NCBI GenBank assembly: GCA_039720395.1
Contig: JBBPBK010000083.1
Location: 1-64,000, forward strand
Reading direction: 5' to 3'
Length of the DNA stretch: 64,000 nucleotides
Origin: Liquidambar formosana
Taxonomy: Eukaryota; Streptophyta; Magnoliopsida; Saxifragales; Altingiaceae
Shown here one piece after another: positions 11,154 through 21,996 of this stretch (its first letter is position 1; every line of letters starts with the position of its first letter). A model generated the notes under the pieces. That model saw only the letters and a program-made list of their open reading frames with translations, was not told where the DNA came from and searched no databases. The position numbers and the translations under genes are program-made.

Positions 11154-13880
11154 TGTGAACCCTGGAAATTGCGCCCACATGGGGTTGACAAGAAAAGAAA
11201 GAATTCGATTGAGGTTAAACAAAAGAAAAGGAGTCGCCACCTTATTTTTTAAAGGAAACAAGGAAAACCCTAAAAATAGTTTGTTTTAAGAAAACAATTT
11301 GAATGACTCCATGTTTTAAAAAGGAAAGGCAAAAACAAGTCTTTTGGAAACCAAAGAAATCAGGGATTCGGAGGCTAAGTTATGACATGGGAAGGTTCTA
11401 AGCAAAGCCTATAGGCACCCATGTCACCCTTTCGGTCTCTCAGTTCATTTGGGCTAAATTAAGATCTTTTCCATACAAAAATCAGCAAGTATATCATCAC
11501 AAGAATTGCATGCATATCATATATTCCATTCATCCATCCATGCATAACAAGCAAATAAAAACAGAAAAGAAAGAAAAGAAAAGAAAGAAAGAAAGAAATC
11601 TAGGATACTTGGATCCTAGAACGGACTTGAGCCTCACGAAGAGCGCCTACGTACCATGCAACGAAATACATGGATCAAAGTCCACGTAGTTCGATTAGAA
11701 ATAGGGTTAAGTCCTAATATAAACCTATGGTAAAAACCCTAGGTTTCCTTATTTGAAAGAGAGTTGAATAAACCAAGTTTGATTTTAGGAAAATTCCACA
11801 AAATGGAAACCTTGATAAAAAAACAGAATTTTATTGTGGGTTAAGGAAACCCTTGATTATGCCATAGATTCATATTAAAAATTAACCCTAGGAGGGAGAA
11901 GAGAAAGAGTTAAAGAGGAGAGGTGAATTGGGGCACCTTCACACCCACTTACCCGAGCGCAAAAACTCCAAGCATTAGCAATTTCAAGCATTGGCAGCTC
12001 TATTTGCCATAGAACAATTACCACACCTATTTACACCCTTACACGTGCTCAAAACCATGCAAAAACACTAATATGCAAATCTAGACAGAATAGTACTAAG
12101 GCCTAAAATCATCCACTAAACATGCTAACAGCAAAAACAGCAAACTTTCATAAGCCCTAACACAATCCTAGAATCATATTATGCATAAAAACCCTAGAAA
12201 TCAACTAACATGCATGCAAAAATATCATATTTACTCCATATGTAAAACATATACAGCAACTATGAAGAAAAATCAATAAAAAGACCTACTTTAACATGCT
12301 ATGTGAAACTAACTTAAAACAAGGACACTAAAACCCTAAACTCACAAAGATGCTTAAAAACACATAAAACAAACTCTAATCATGCTAAAACCAAACTAAA
12401 CAGGACCTAAATCATGCATATTAACTAACTAAAGCAATAGAACATGATAAACAACCCTAACTCTAACATGCAATGACATTATTCTAACACAAGGACAACA
12501 GAAGCACAAGAATCATAGCTATGCATTGAAACCTATGAACTAACTCTAAAGCATGCAAAACTCATCATGAACATCATCATTATCACATGTATTAACTAAT
12601 AGAAACCTCAATCCATGGTAAAAATCATAAGTATTGCATGCAATAAAGCTATTCTACATGATACCCTAGTTTAAGCTTGAATAGAGAAAAAGAATACCTT
12701 AGGAAAGCCTTCCTTGCTGTTGTATGGACTCCCTCTTGCTCTTGTAGATGTCTTGAATCAATGTTCTCCAAGGCTACAGTAGGTCCTCTAGCTCTCCTCC
12801 AAGTCTCTCTCTCTCTTATTCTCTCTCAAACACTCAAGTATTAATGCATAAAGTGGCCCCCCCTTATGCTGAAGCATAGGGGGGTATTTATAGACTTCAA
12901 TTAGGATTAACCAATGGCTGGGATTAAAGCCCTAAAAATTAATCCAAGGGCTATTAGAGACTCCCTTGGGGCTTAAGTAACTCAGAAGTTACCAAAAATT
13001 AGAAGGAAACTCGTCCAAAAGAGTCCTTGTTCGTCAAAATAGAAAGAAATCCGCTTCAGCAAGGAATTATAGGGAAAATAGGAAAGTGGCCTCAGGTGAC
13101 CACCCAAGGCTGGGCAGCTAGCCACCTGGGCCTAGGCGGCTAGCCACCCAGGCTTGGGTGGTTACCCGAGCCCACATCAGCTTTTTGTTTTTTTTGGACT
13201 CCCTTACCTTCTAGGAATGTTTCAGGGGGCAAATTAACTCCGATTTTGATGAAACAAAAGCCAAAACGACCGTGTTTCGATGAGGAATATATTTTTGAAC
13301 ATTTTAGGGTGAAAACCACTAACCATAGGGGCATGGTTAGGTTTCACAAAGGCGGTTAACTACTATGCTCTACCTTCGCAAAGCATAGGCATGCACATAA
13401 GATCAAACCAAATGCTTTCCATAGCAAAATTAAACTTTATGAAATACTTTTTGGGGTAAAATGATGACTAATTAAAGTCAGTTTGAAAAGATTTGATTGG
13501 TAATTGTGAGTCAATTAGAGCTAACCCAAAGAAGGGTTAATTAACCAACTTGAACTACATCGAGCCATTTTAATCCCGAGCCATTGATTCATCAAATTGA
13601 ACCTAGAAATACCTCATATGCATCCATATGAACTCCAATTGACAATTTGGAGATCATTCCAAGGTCAAATGAAAAGTTTGAGACTTAAAAGACGATTATG
13701 CCCCTCAAGTCACAAAAGCTCTTATTATCCCTCAAGATCAACTCCGAATTGAACCAAAATTCATATCCATTGTCCTTGTGACTCTAGAAAACTAATGCAA
13801 GTAACTAGACTCAAAAACAAAACAAAAACATGCATGAAATGATGAGCCCTAGTAAGGTGGTGCAAAAATGGGGTGTGACA
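11154..13880 (+). mobile_element. Long solo LTR of family N (copy N2), level 4 (TSD CTATA)
   Basis: Flanked by CTATA at 11149-11153 and 13881-13885. Starts TGTGAACCC and ends GGTGTGACA. It is 2,727 bp with no polyprotein. A TATA box (TATTTATAG, 12885-12893) marks the start of the transcribed part. A palindrome array (13100-13161) lies about 215 bp downstream of it. Other copies are N1, N3 (49781) and N4 (53964). It is the youngest insertion in this nest. Confidence 0.85.
13100..13161. repeat. Palindrome array, family N, 22-bp period
   Basis: Three near-palindromes of the type CCACCCAGG.CCTGGGTGG are centred at 13108.5, 13130.5 and 13152.5, exactly 22 bp apart. The middle unit is extended into a 28-bp near-palindrome bounded by GCTAGC. 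The corresponding array in copy N4 is at 54679-54747. Confidence 0.75.
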
Positions 13881-13885
13881 CTATA

Positions 13886-14080
13886 AAAACCACATTTTAA
13901 GTAAAACCGTGATCTATCTTGTCGCCTTATGATCACAGTTTTTTAAAAAGTGAGATTAAAACTCTTAAAAGCATCACTTTTTTTTTTTTAAACCGTGATC
14001 AAATAATTTGCCCGCACATAAGATCATAGTTATTTTAGAAATTGTGATCTTTTTGTGTGTTTCCACCGCGATCTATTTCT
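13886..14080. repeat. CACTA right subterminal repeats
   Basis: Copies of AAACCGTGATC and GATCACAGTTTTTT in both orientations, matching the left end at 6365-6690. Confidence 0.75.
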
Positions 14081-14136
14081 ATTATTGTAGTAGTGGATGT
14101 AGCCTGACTGACTGTCAATATTTAGCTGTCTGTGTG

Positions 14137-14283
14137 TTTCAAACATCTGAAACACATTTCAAACGTTTGAAAGTGACATTTCAGACATCTAAAAGTTAAA
14201 TTCAGACGTCTAAAAATTCCAAAGAATGATGATTTCTGAGGTTTAGCTTCAGACGTCTGAAACTAACTTTTAAACGTCTGAAA
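14137..14283. repeat. Palindrome array, unit TTTCAGACGTCTGAAA
   Basis: Units are centred at 14144.5, 14164.5, 14186.5, 14207.5, 14254.5 and 14275.5, giving spacings 20, 22, 21, 47 and 21. TTTCAAACGTTTGAAA at 14157-14172 and TTCAGACGTCTGAA at 14248-14261 are perfect. The others differ by one to three bases, mostly transitions. The array ends about 20 bp before a TATA box. Confidence 0.85.
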
Positions 14284-14301
14284 CCTTCGACTAGCAGTTT
14301 T

Positions 14302-14307
14302 TATAAA
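14302..14307 (+). promoter_or_regulatory. TATA box of the level 2 LTR
   Basis: TATAAA preceded by the palindrome array and followed about 95-130 bp later by a GAGA-rich leader typical of plant LTR transcripts. Predicted from sequence only. Confidence 0.5.
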
Positions 14308-16213
14308 GGGTTAAATAACGCATGTGCCCCTACCTTTATGTTTTAAAACCCCTTTCACTCGACCCTTAGGCCCCATTTTCAAGTCTCCCAACTTAGGAGA
14401 GAGGGAGAGAAAAAGAATGAGAGAGAGAGTGTGTGTATGCCGTGGGAGGTCGACGGTGACTCACTGGAGCACCGGAGCTCCGATCCAACACTGGTAAGTG
14501 CGAATCTTGCATTATTTGGCCCAATCTACATGTCTACGATAATAGTTTTGCATTTTCATCACTCATCAATAAGGTAGGGGACATTTTCTCATTTTAAACC
14601 CTTGATGCATGGGGGTTTGGGTATAAATCATGTAGATTTACATATATTTGGTAGTTTTTGCATAAATATTATGTATGGGGTATATATTTGTTAGCTTTTA
14701 CAAATTGTGGGAAACCTAGGGTTGATTTGCATACCCCCTTTTGTTATATTCTTGTTATTTATGAAACTCATATATGTTTAAGGGTTTAAATGGGTTGGTT
14801 TTAAAACCCATTAGACTATTTTTAGCTGGTCGAAATATTAGGGGTCACTTTTATATACATGTTTTTGAAACCATTATTTTGAAAAATGGTTAGGGAATTA
14901 TTACCATGATTTATGGAATTATTTCATATGGTTTTCAAAGCACAAACCTATTATGTGGTTTTTGGAAAATTTAAATATAATTTTTCAGATTATGTGAGAA
15001 TTATGGAATTGATAAATGAACAGACAAGTGGTGATGATATGGATGTGATAATAAGGGGTACTTTCCAGTCCTAACGACCGTAGTGTTCCTGAAATGAAGT
15101 TACTTTATAGATCCATGTAAGATTCATAGTGTTTCCTCTTGAGGTTACTTTCTAGACCCAAATAGGGATCCATAGTGTTTCCTCTTATTTTCACGTGCGA
15201 GGGCCCCGCATGACGTGAGGAGGATTTATCAATTTGAAAGACTGATGTTATGGATGGCCAGATATGGCAGATGATGATTATTGGCTTATGAGGCCATGAT
15301 ATGATATTAAAAAATGATAGATAATTCATTTGAAAAATGATGATTTTAATAACAAATAACTTGAGTTATTTCTTACCTCTTTAAAAAGGGAAAAGGGGCG
15401 TTGGTATTAAATGATTTAACTTTCGCAGTTTATTTCATTATCCCAGTATCAATTTCATTTACTGAAAGATTATATTGTAAACTAATCAATGGTTTTGCAG
15501 GGTTCTTGAAATGTATATAAATTATAGTTTTAAAACCTTGGGGTTATTTTAAGAAATGTTTTCCTACTGAGCGTATAGCTCATACCCCCACAGTTTTTTT
15601 GCAGGTCATATTTTCAAAGCTAAGTTGACCTGGGTTTTGGGAGCACGTCAGCATGCTTGCATTCATGTAGAGAATATTTGAGAAAGGCTTTGAGCCTAGG
15701 CATGTATTAATTTTAATTTCATGGCTTGTAATAATTAATTGAATAGTGGATACATATCTGAATGAAACCCATGTGTCTACAATACAGCCTGTAGATTTCT
15801 TTATTTTTGGAATATTATGTGGAAGGCTGGAAATGCTTATAAATGTGTTTTCTATAGGTTTTATGACTAGTCGATAACTTGGTATGTCCTGTTTACAGAC
15901 AGGACCATGTCGGATTTTCTAAAAAGGTTTTCAAAATAAATATTTTTAACAAACATCCACCAAAATTGGTTTAAAATTGATTTTCTTACCACTTAACTAA
16001 CGGCCCCCATTTTGGGTCATTACATTAATTATGTCATTAACTAGTAATTTTTCAGATTATGACTCGCATGTGTGGTATACGTGACATTAGGACCGCTATT
16101 GATGATGCATGACGAGTGGGTTATTGTCATTTTGCATCATATGCATGTTAGAATGAGCATGGATAACATTTGAACACGTTTCAGCTCATTAATGAGCTTT
16201 TTGGCATTGGCCA

Positions 16214-16326
16214 ATCGATCGGGCCCTAAGGTCGATCGATCGGAGATGCCCCAGAAATGGGGTTTTGCTTCTGTTAAACCCGATCGATCGGGCCCTGATC
16301 GATCAGGCCCTCAACCTCGATCGATC
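16214..16326. repeat. Palindrome array, unit CGATCGATCG
   Basis: Copies are centred near 16217, 16237.5, 16285.5, 16300.5 and 16320.5 (spacings about 20, 48, 15, 20). CCCGATCGATCGGG at 16279-16292 and CCTGATCGATCAGG at 16294-16307 are perfect 14-bp palindromes. The array lies in the same place in this LTR (upstream of the GA-rich leader) as the CAGACGTCTG array does in the level 2 LTR. Confidence 0.8.
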
Positions 16327-18007
16327 AGGGTTAGCAGAATGCTGAAATTTTTTTAAAAATGCGTCAAATGACACATGTGCACCTAGTTCCTTTTAAAACC
16401 CACATATCACGATCAAAACACATGCATTTCGACATTTTCATGTCCAGAGAGCTAGAGAGAGAAGGAGAAAGAGGAGAGAGAGAGAGAGGGCTTGTTTAGA
16501 GAGAAAAAAAAAAACCATTTTTGGCTTGCATTGTGGGTTTTTCACTCTCTCACCTCACTATAATGCTTTGGGAAGCTTCCTAAGGGTTGGATTCATCTTC
16601 TACCACATTTGGATTGTAGATCAAGCTTGATTTGTGGAGCTTTGAGCTATTCTTGCACTCGAGGCTTGGATTCAACCTTCTTAACACATTTTCTCTACGT
16701 TTGGTGCAACATACTTGAGGTAGGTGTAATTTTCATGGGTTTTAACCTTAGGGATGATAATTGGTTAGGATATAAGCCCATATATGTCGAATAAAATGTA
16801 TATTTATGATATTTATGAGATTACATGATTTTTTGGTGTATTATCATGTATATTTTGCAATGTATGTACTAAGGGGTCCAGTTAGATAACCCTATAATTA
16901 TGAATATCACATTTGAGAGTATATGGATTGATATACATGTGATATTTTGGTATATTTTGAAAGTACATGCTATGTAAATTCCGGTTGGTCTATATTTTAC
17001 ATGCTTTACATAGCCCAACATATTATATAATTATGGAATAATTATATATATGGTTGATTTCAAGATTTATTGATACGCATATAAATTTATATGCTCTTTC
17101 ATGACATTCATTAGCATTAAATGCATGAAATGAAATTATTAAATACTTGGTAAAAGTATTAAAAGGTCCTTGGAGTTGGACTACTGTGGTCATGGGACGT
17201 CTTGCTATATTTTGCACTCCATTAATCTTGGGGTACTGCGGTCCTAGTTAAGGACGACGTGCTGTGTTCCCGAATAAAGGCTACTGCGACCCTAGGTAGG
17301 GATGTCATACTGTGTTGAACTCTTGGAGGTTGGGTTTAAATCCTCCATTTCCGCGTGAAGACTTCTGTGGGAGTGTGATTGATTGGTAATTATGGAAATA
17401 ATTAAATGGACATGAGTCACATATTATTCGTGGAATATATGGAATTTTATTATGTTTAAGCATGATTTATTTTTTAATATATTATCATGCTTTGGTTATT
17501 TTCATATGAAAATTATATCTACTGAGTTTTACACTCACTCTTATATTTTATAAACTCTTTTCAGATGAGTTCTTAACTGGGGAGACCTCGCCGTGAGGTG
17601 TTACAATAATCTTGGAACCTAGATAATTGTCGAATCGTTGTGGACATTATTATAATCTTGAACAATTTTATAATTATGGTTATATATTGAATTAACACTT
17701 TTGTATTTGGCTAATAGGCACTGAACATGTATTACCTATGGTTTGTAATATTTTAATTTCATAGGTCTCTTTATATGGTTTATTTAGCAAGTGATAATAC
17801 CAATGATGGATGATAGGAAATTTTATGATCATTTTATACAGGTTTTACCATGGTATGTTCCATTTACAAATGGGTCATGTCGAAATTTTAATTGAATCAA
17901 CGATTTTCTAACACGTGTCATCCACATGCTTCTTAAATAATTTTCTTAATTAAACTGGTTTTATTAATATTGATCATGACTTAATTAATTTGGGTCGTGA
18001 CACTCAT

Positions 18008-18066
18008 CATAGGGAACAAAAGGAGTTTCAAATTCGCATTATTGGGTGCAAAATGGGGTGTCTACA
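18008..18066 (-). mobile_element. First bases of the level 0 Tat-like LTR
   Basis: The reverse complement starts TGTAGACACCCCATTTTG at 18066. It continues, after removal of the level 1 insertion, into 5725 and downwards. The other end of this element is not visible, so no target duplication could be tested. It interrupts the LINE that resumes at 18067. Confidence 0.55.
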
Positions 18067-18548
18067 TTAGAAGTGCAGTAGGACATTGAGAAATGGGGTC
18101 CAACTAAGGGGCTTTTACAAAAGGAATTTGATATTAAGAAATCTATTTTTGAGGCTCTTTGTGTTTAGGAAAATTTTTAGAGGGACAAGTCTAGAACCAC
18201 GTGGCTACAGGAAGGTGATATGAATTCTTCCTTTTTGTCATTAAATGGTTAAAGTAAGGACCGCTAAGAGTAGAATTAGCATCCTTAAAGATGAGGACTC
18301 AGTTCTTACTAATCCATCAGATATTCAACATCATATAGTGAGTTATTTCCAATCTTTATATAATTCTTCTACTGCTTCTATCAATTAAGGCCTTATTAAT
18401 TCCACTATTCCTAATGTTGTCAATTCTAATGAGAATCTTACTCTAGTTTCAGTTCCTTCAACTGATGAAATCAAAGGAGCTGTCTTTAATCTTAACCCAA
18501 ATAGCACCCCTGGTCCTAATGGGTTTAGGGGTCATTTTTTCCAAATTT
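18067..18548 (+). pseudogene. L1-type LINE ORF2, 5' part of reverse transcriptase region
   Basis: Translating across several stops gives TTWLQEGDMNSSFF, RISILKDEDSVLTN and [20 protein letters not shown]. This is the stretch linking endonuclease to reverse transcriptase in plant L1-like ORF2 proteins (motif of the type S-(A/T)-PGPDGF). The 5' part with the endonuclease is not in the window. In-frame stops show it is dead. It continues at 19233 after a hAT insertion. Confidence 0.75.
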
Positions 18549-18556
18549 GTTAGGAT

Positions 18557-19224
18557 CAGGGCTGCAAACGAGCTAAGCCACTCATTAACATCTCACAAGA
18601 AAGCTCATTAAGGGCTCGACTCAAGCTCGATTAATTAATAAACAAGCCAAACTCAAGCCTGAATTTTAGGCTCGTTTAGTAAACAAACCGAGTTTGAGTA
18701 TACCAAAGCTCGACTTGTTTAGACTCGTGAATAAACTTATTAAGAGCTCGACAAGAAGCTTATTTAGGGGCTCAATAAGAAACTCGTTTAAAGGCTTGTG
18801 AGTGGGGGCATAATTGTCCCACTATACATTTTGGCGTGAAATAAAGGAGATACTCATTCCCTAGTAGTAGATGCTTAATGCTTTTACTTATCCTAGTAGA
18901 GTTTTGGCGTGAAAGAGATACCTCTTTTGTGGGATCCAATGGAAGTATAATGGTATGATGACTAATTTTGAAGCATATATAGGTGTTATGATGTGTTCCA
19001 AGCCTCGAACCAATAACTTTAGTTTTTTAAAGTTTATTGCAACTCTTTATTTAATAGTACTGAAAACAGTTATAACCTTATGAGGTTTTAACAAGCTGAG
19101 CTCAAGCTTGAAATTTAGGCTCGTTAAAAGCTCGGTTTATTTACTAATGAACAAGCTTTTTAACGAACCAAGCCTAAGCACACCAAAGTTTGGCTCGACT
19201 CAACTTGACTCGTTTGCAGCCCTA
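18557..19224. mobile_element. hAT-like MITE (TSD GTTAGGAT)
   Basis: A 668-bp insertion flanked by an exact 8-bp duplication GTTAGGAT (18549-18556 and 19225-19232). Terminal inverted repeats are CAGGGCTGCAAACGAG and the complement of TAGGGCTGCAAACGAG. The interior is rich in AAGCTCGACTC-type motifs. The 8-bp duplication and these ends fit the hAT superfamily. No transposase. Confidence 0.85.
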
Positions 19225-19232
19225 GTTAGGAT

Positions 19233-19911
19233 ATTGTTGGAGAAGATGTAACTAATGCTGTTTCTATTTTTTTTGAGAAGGGTTGGCTTTCTCCTAATTT
19301 TAATTATAATTTTATTGTCTTGGTGCCTAAGACTTCTAATGTAGACTCTATTTCTCAATACAAGCCCATTGCTTTAGCTAAGTTTCTTTTTAAGATCATT
19401 CCTAGGATCTTAGCAGATAGATTGGGTTCTATCATGGCCAGGATTATTTCTCCCAACTAGACAGCTTTTATCAAAGGTAGAAAAATTATTAAATCTATTG
19501 GGCTTGTTTCTGAGTGTTTCAATCTTCTAGATAAAAGATGTTATAGTGGTAATGTGGGGTTGAAGCTTGATGTTGTTAAGGCTTTTGACACTATAGATTG
19601 GCCTTTTCTTCTGTAAGTTCTTCTGAATTTTGGCTTTCACTCTACATTTATTGTGTGGATTTCTTGCATTCTTCATTCGCCTAATTTCTCAGTTCTTATC
19701 AATAGTTCTCCTCATGGGTTTTTCTCTTATAACAGGCGGGTTAGGTAAGGGGATCCTTTATCCCCGCTATTACTTTACCTTGCTGAATGAGTATTAAGTC
19801 AAAGACTCACTAATTCATGTTTATAGGATAAGCTTAAGACCATCCCTTCTTCCTGAGGGATCAGCGCCCCTTCTCATATGCTTTATGTTGATGATATTTT
19901 TGTATTCTGTA
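19233..19911 (+). pseudogene. L1-type LINE reverse transcriptase core
   Basis: The translation shows QYKPIALAKFLFKII, then LKLDVVKAFDTIDW (first catalytic aspartate block) and SHMLYVDDIFVF (Y-V-D-D catalytic box), in the order expected for a reverse transcriptase. Several stops interrupt the frame. The sequence breaks off just after the YVDD box, where the 5.4-kb LTR inserted (TSD CTGTA), and resumes at 25338. Confidence 0.85.
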
Positions 19912-20084
19912 TGTAGACACCCAAATTTTGCTGGGCCACCTCTAGACAAAATCGATCAACTCGTCAGCAGTATAATTAGGTCAAACACACTCGGCACCTA
20001 ATTGTATTCACCTTGTCCTACCCACCATTAGGGCAAGGCATCTCCTATCCTAATATTTGAGGCCCTAGAACAGGGAATGGGTAC

Positions 20085-21470
20085 AATGCCTAAAACCCCC
20101 AAATCAAACCCCTAACACAGCACTAGGTGGTTCGATTTCCCACAATCCTTGATCTAATGGTCAATTCAACCGTCAAATCTTCAATTCAATATTCCTAGAA
20201 TGGTCTAGGATCATTTGATTAGGAATCAGAGAGCACAAACCCTCCGATCCCCAAAACCCCCAAATCGAACCCCTAACACAGCACTAGGTGGTTTGATTTC
20301 CTATAATCCTTGATCCGATGGTCAATTCAACTGTCGGATCTTCAATTCAATATCCTTAGAGTGGTCTAGGATCATTTGATTGGGAATTAAAGGGCACAAA
20401 CCCTCTAATCCCCAAAACGCCCAAATTGAGCCCCTAACACAGCACCAGGTGGTTCGATTTCCCACAATTCTTGATCCAATGGTCAATTCAACCATCGGAT
20501 CTTCGATTCAATATCCCTAGAATGGTCTAGGATCATTTGATTGGGAATTAGAGGGCACAAACCCTCTGATCCCCAAAACTCCTAAATCGAACCCCTGACA
20601 CAGTACTAGGTGGTTCAATTTCCTATAATCCTTGATCCGATAGTCAGTTCAACCGTCGGATCTTCAATTCAATATCCCTAGAGTGGTCTAAGATCATTTG
20701 ATTGGGAATCAGAGGGCACAAATCCTCTGATCCCCAAAATGCCCAAATCGAACCCCTAACACAACATTAGGTGGTCTGATTTCCCACAATCCTTGATCCA
20801 ATGGTCAATTCAACCATTAAATCTTCGATTCAATATCCCTAGAGTGGTCGAGGATCATTTGATTAGGAATCAGAGGGCACAAACCCTCCAATCCCTAAAA
20901 CCGCCAAATCGAACCCCTAATATAGCAATAGGTGGTTCGATTTCCCATAATCCTTGATCCGATGGTTAATTCAACCGTCGGATCTTCAATTCAATATCCC
21001 TAGAGTGGTCTAGGATCATTTGATTGGGAATCAGAGAACACAAACCCTCTGATCCCTAAAACCCCCAAATCGAATGCCTAACACAGCACTATGTGGTTTG
21101 ATTTCCCATAATCCTTCATCTGATGGTCAATTCAACTGTCGGATCTTCAATTCAATATCCCTAGAATGGTCTAGGATCATTTGATTAGGAATCAGAGGGC
21201 ACAAACCCTCCGATCCCCAAAACCCCCCAAATCAAACTCCTAACATAGCACTAAGTGGTTCGATTTCCCATAATCCTTAATCCGATGGTCAATTTAATCA
21301 TTAAATCTTCAATTCAATATCCCTAGAGTGGTCTAGTATCGTTTGATTAGGAATCAGAGGGCACAAACCCTCCGATCCCCAAAACCCCCTAAATCAAACC
21401 CCTAACACAACTTCAGGTCGCTTCATTTCTCACAATCTCTCATCTAATGGTCAATATGACTGTTGGATCT
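20085..21470. repeat. Nine tandem units of about 160 bp inside the LTR
   Basis: Units begin near 20099, 20259, 20421, 20583, 20744, 20904, 21063, 21225 and 21388 with CCAAATCGAACCCCTAACAC. Each continues through AGGTGGTTCGATTTCCCA, CCGATGGTCAATTCAACCG and GTGGTCTAGGATCATTTG. Divergence is modest and mostly transitional. The period is close to nucleosome length. Confidence 0.9.
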
Positions 21471-21947
21471 TCAATTCAATCCCTCAAGATCAATACAAGG
21501 CCATTTGATCGAAGATTGGGCCTCATTCGGTCCACGATCAATAAAACCCTAATCACAAAGCTTTTTAAGCATCATGCTCGCATCCGAGCCATTCGATCTC
21601 ACGCTATAGGGTACACACTCCACCTTTTGGTCCCAAACAAAGTTTAGGGACCCAAGGTTTCAATTTCAATTCAAGATCAACGTTCGGAATCCATCCAATC
21701 GTTGATCAAATACGATTGCGCGATCGTGCAGCCCTACAGTAGAGTGGACCACCACCCCTGACCCACTACAGTGGCCCCACCTCATCTAGTAGGGCACACT
21801 AACCAAGAATCACAAGTTCCTATGAGTCATGATGAGAAATCATCACAAATGTGGAAAATAGTGCCAGCGTGGGCAAATCTTGCTTTCGGCTCTACAGCCA
21901 CCTTGCAACCCCTATAGCCGTAATCCAACTACCTGGATGGGACTTAA

Positions 21948-21996
21948 GCCCACACTGGCCAAGCCAGCGTAGGCCACGCCTACCATGCCAGCGTGG
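21948..21996. repeat. Two large imperfect palindromes
   Basis: Arms GCCCACACTGGC (21948-21959) and GCCAGCGTAGGC (21963-21974) are centred at 21961. Arms CCACGC (21974-21979) and GCGTGG (21991-21996) are centred at 21985. The centres are 24 bp apart. A further GCCAGCGTGGGC lies near 21862. It is weaker than the other palindrome arrays but of the same type. Confidence 0.4.

Larger units (their letters stand above)
6347..14095. mobile_element. Non-autonomous CACTA (EnSpm) transposon, level 3 (TSD GAT)
   Basis: The termini are CACTACTACAATAAT and its reverse complement, a perfect 15-bp terminal inverted repeat. A 3-bp target duplication GAT lies at 6344-6346 and 14096-14098, as expected for CACTA elements. 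Both ends carry many short inverted motifs around AAACCGTGATC, the kind of subterminal repeats bound by the TNPA-type protein. Without the level 4 LTR it is about 5.0 kb. I found no transposase. The interior is AT-rich with two tandem-repeat blocks and a possible captured exon. Confidence 0.9.
5762..16024 (+). mobile_element. Solo LTR, level 2 of the nest (TSD TTAAT)
   Basis: Flanked by TTAAT at 5757-5761 and 16025-16029. The ends are complementary, TGTAAGGACC and GGGTCATTACA. About 2.5 kb remains after removing the CACTA insertion, with no coding capacity. Its palindrome cluster (14137-14283) lies directly before a TATA box (TATAAA 14302-14307) and a GAGA-rich leader (14396-14430). It resembles the level 1 LTR in ends and layout but not in palindrome sequence. 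Confidence 0.85.
5731..18002 (+). mobile_element. Solo LTR, level 1 of the nest (TSD CTCAT)
   Basis: Flanked by CTCAT at 5726-5730 and 18003-18007. It starts TATAACACCC (the canonical TG start apparently mutated) and ends GGGTCGTGACA. Removing the later insertion leaves about 2.0 kb without polyprotein, so it is a solo LTR. It carries a CGATCGATCG palindrome cluster (16214-16326), followed by a GA-rich leader at 16442-16505. It is interrupted 31 bp from its start by the level 2 LTR. Confidence 0.8.

Noticed and set aside
10968..11261. Upstream extension of the frame in the CACTA interior (to 11261)
   Set aside because: The extension crosses the N2 LTR boundary at 11154 and the leader-like CT-rich stretch, so it is not original coding sequence.
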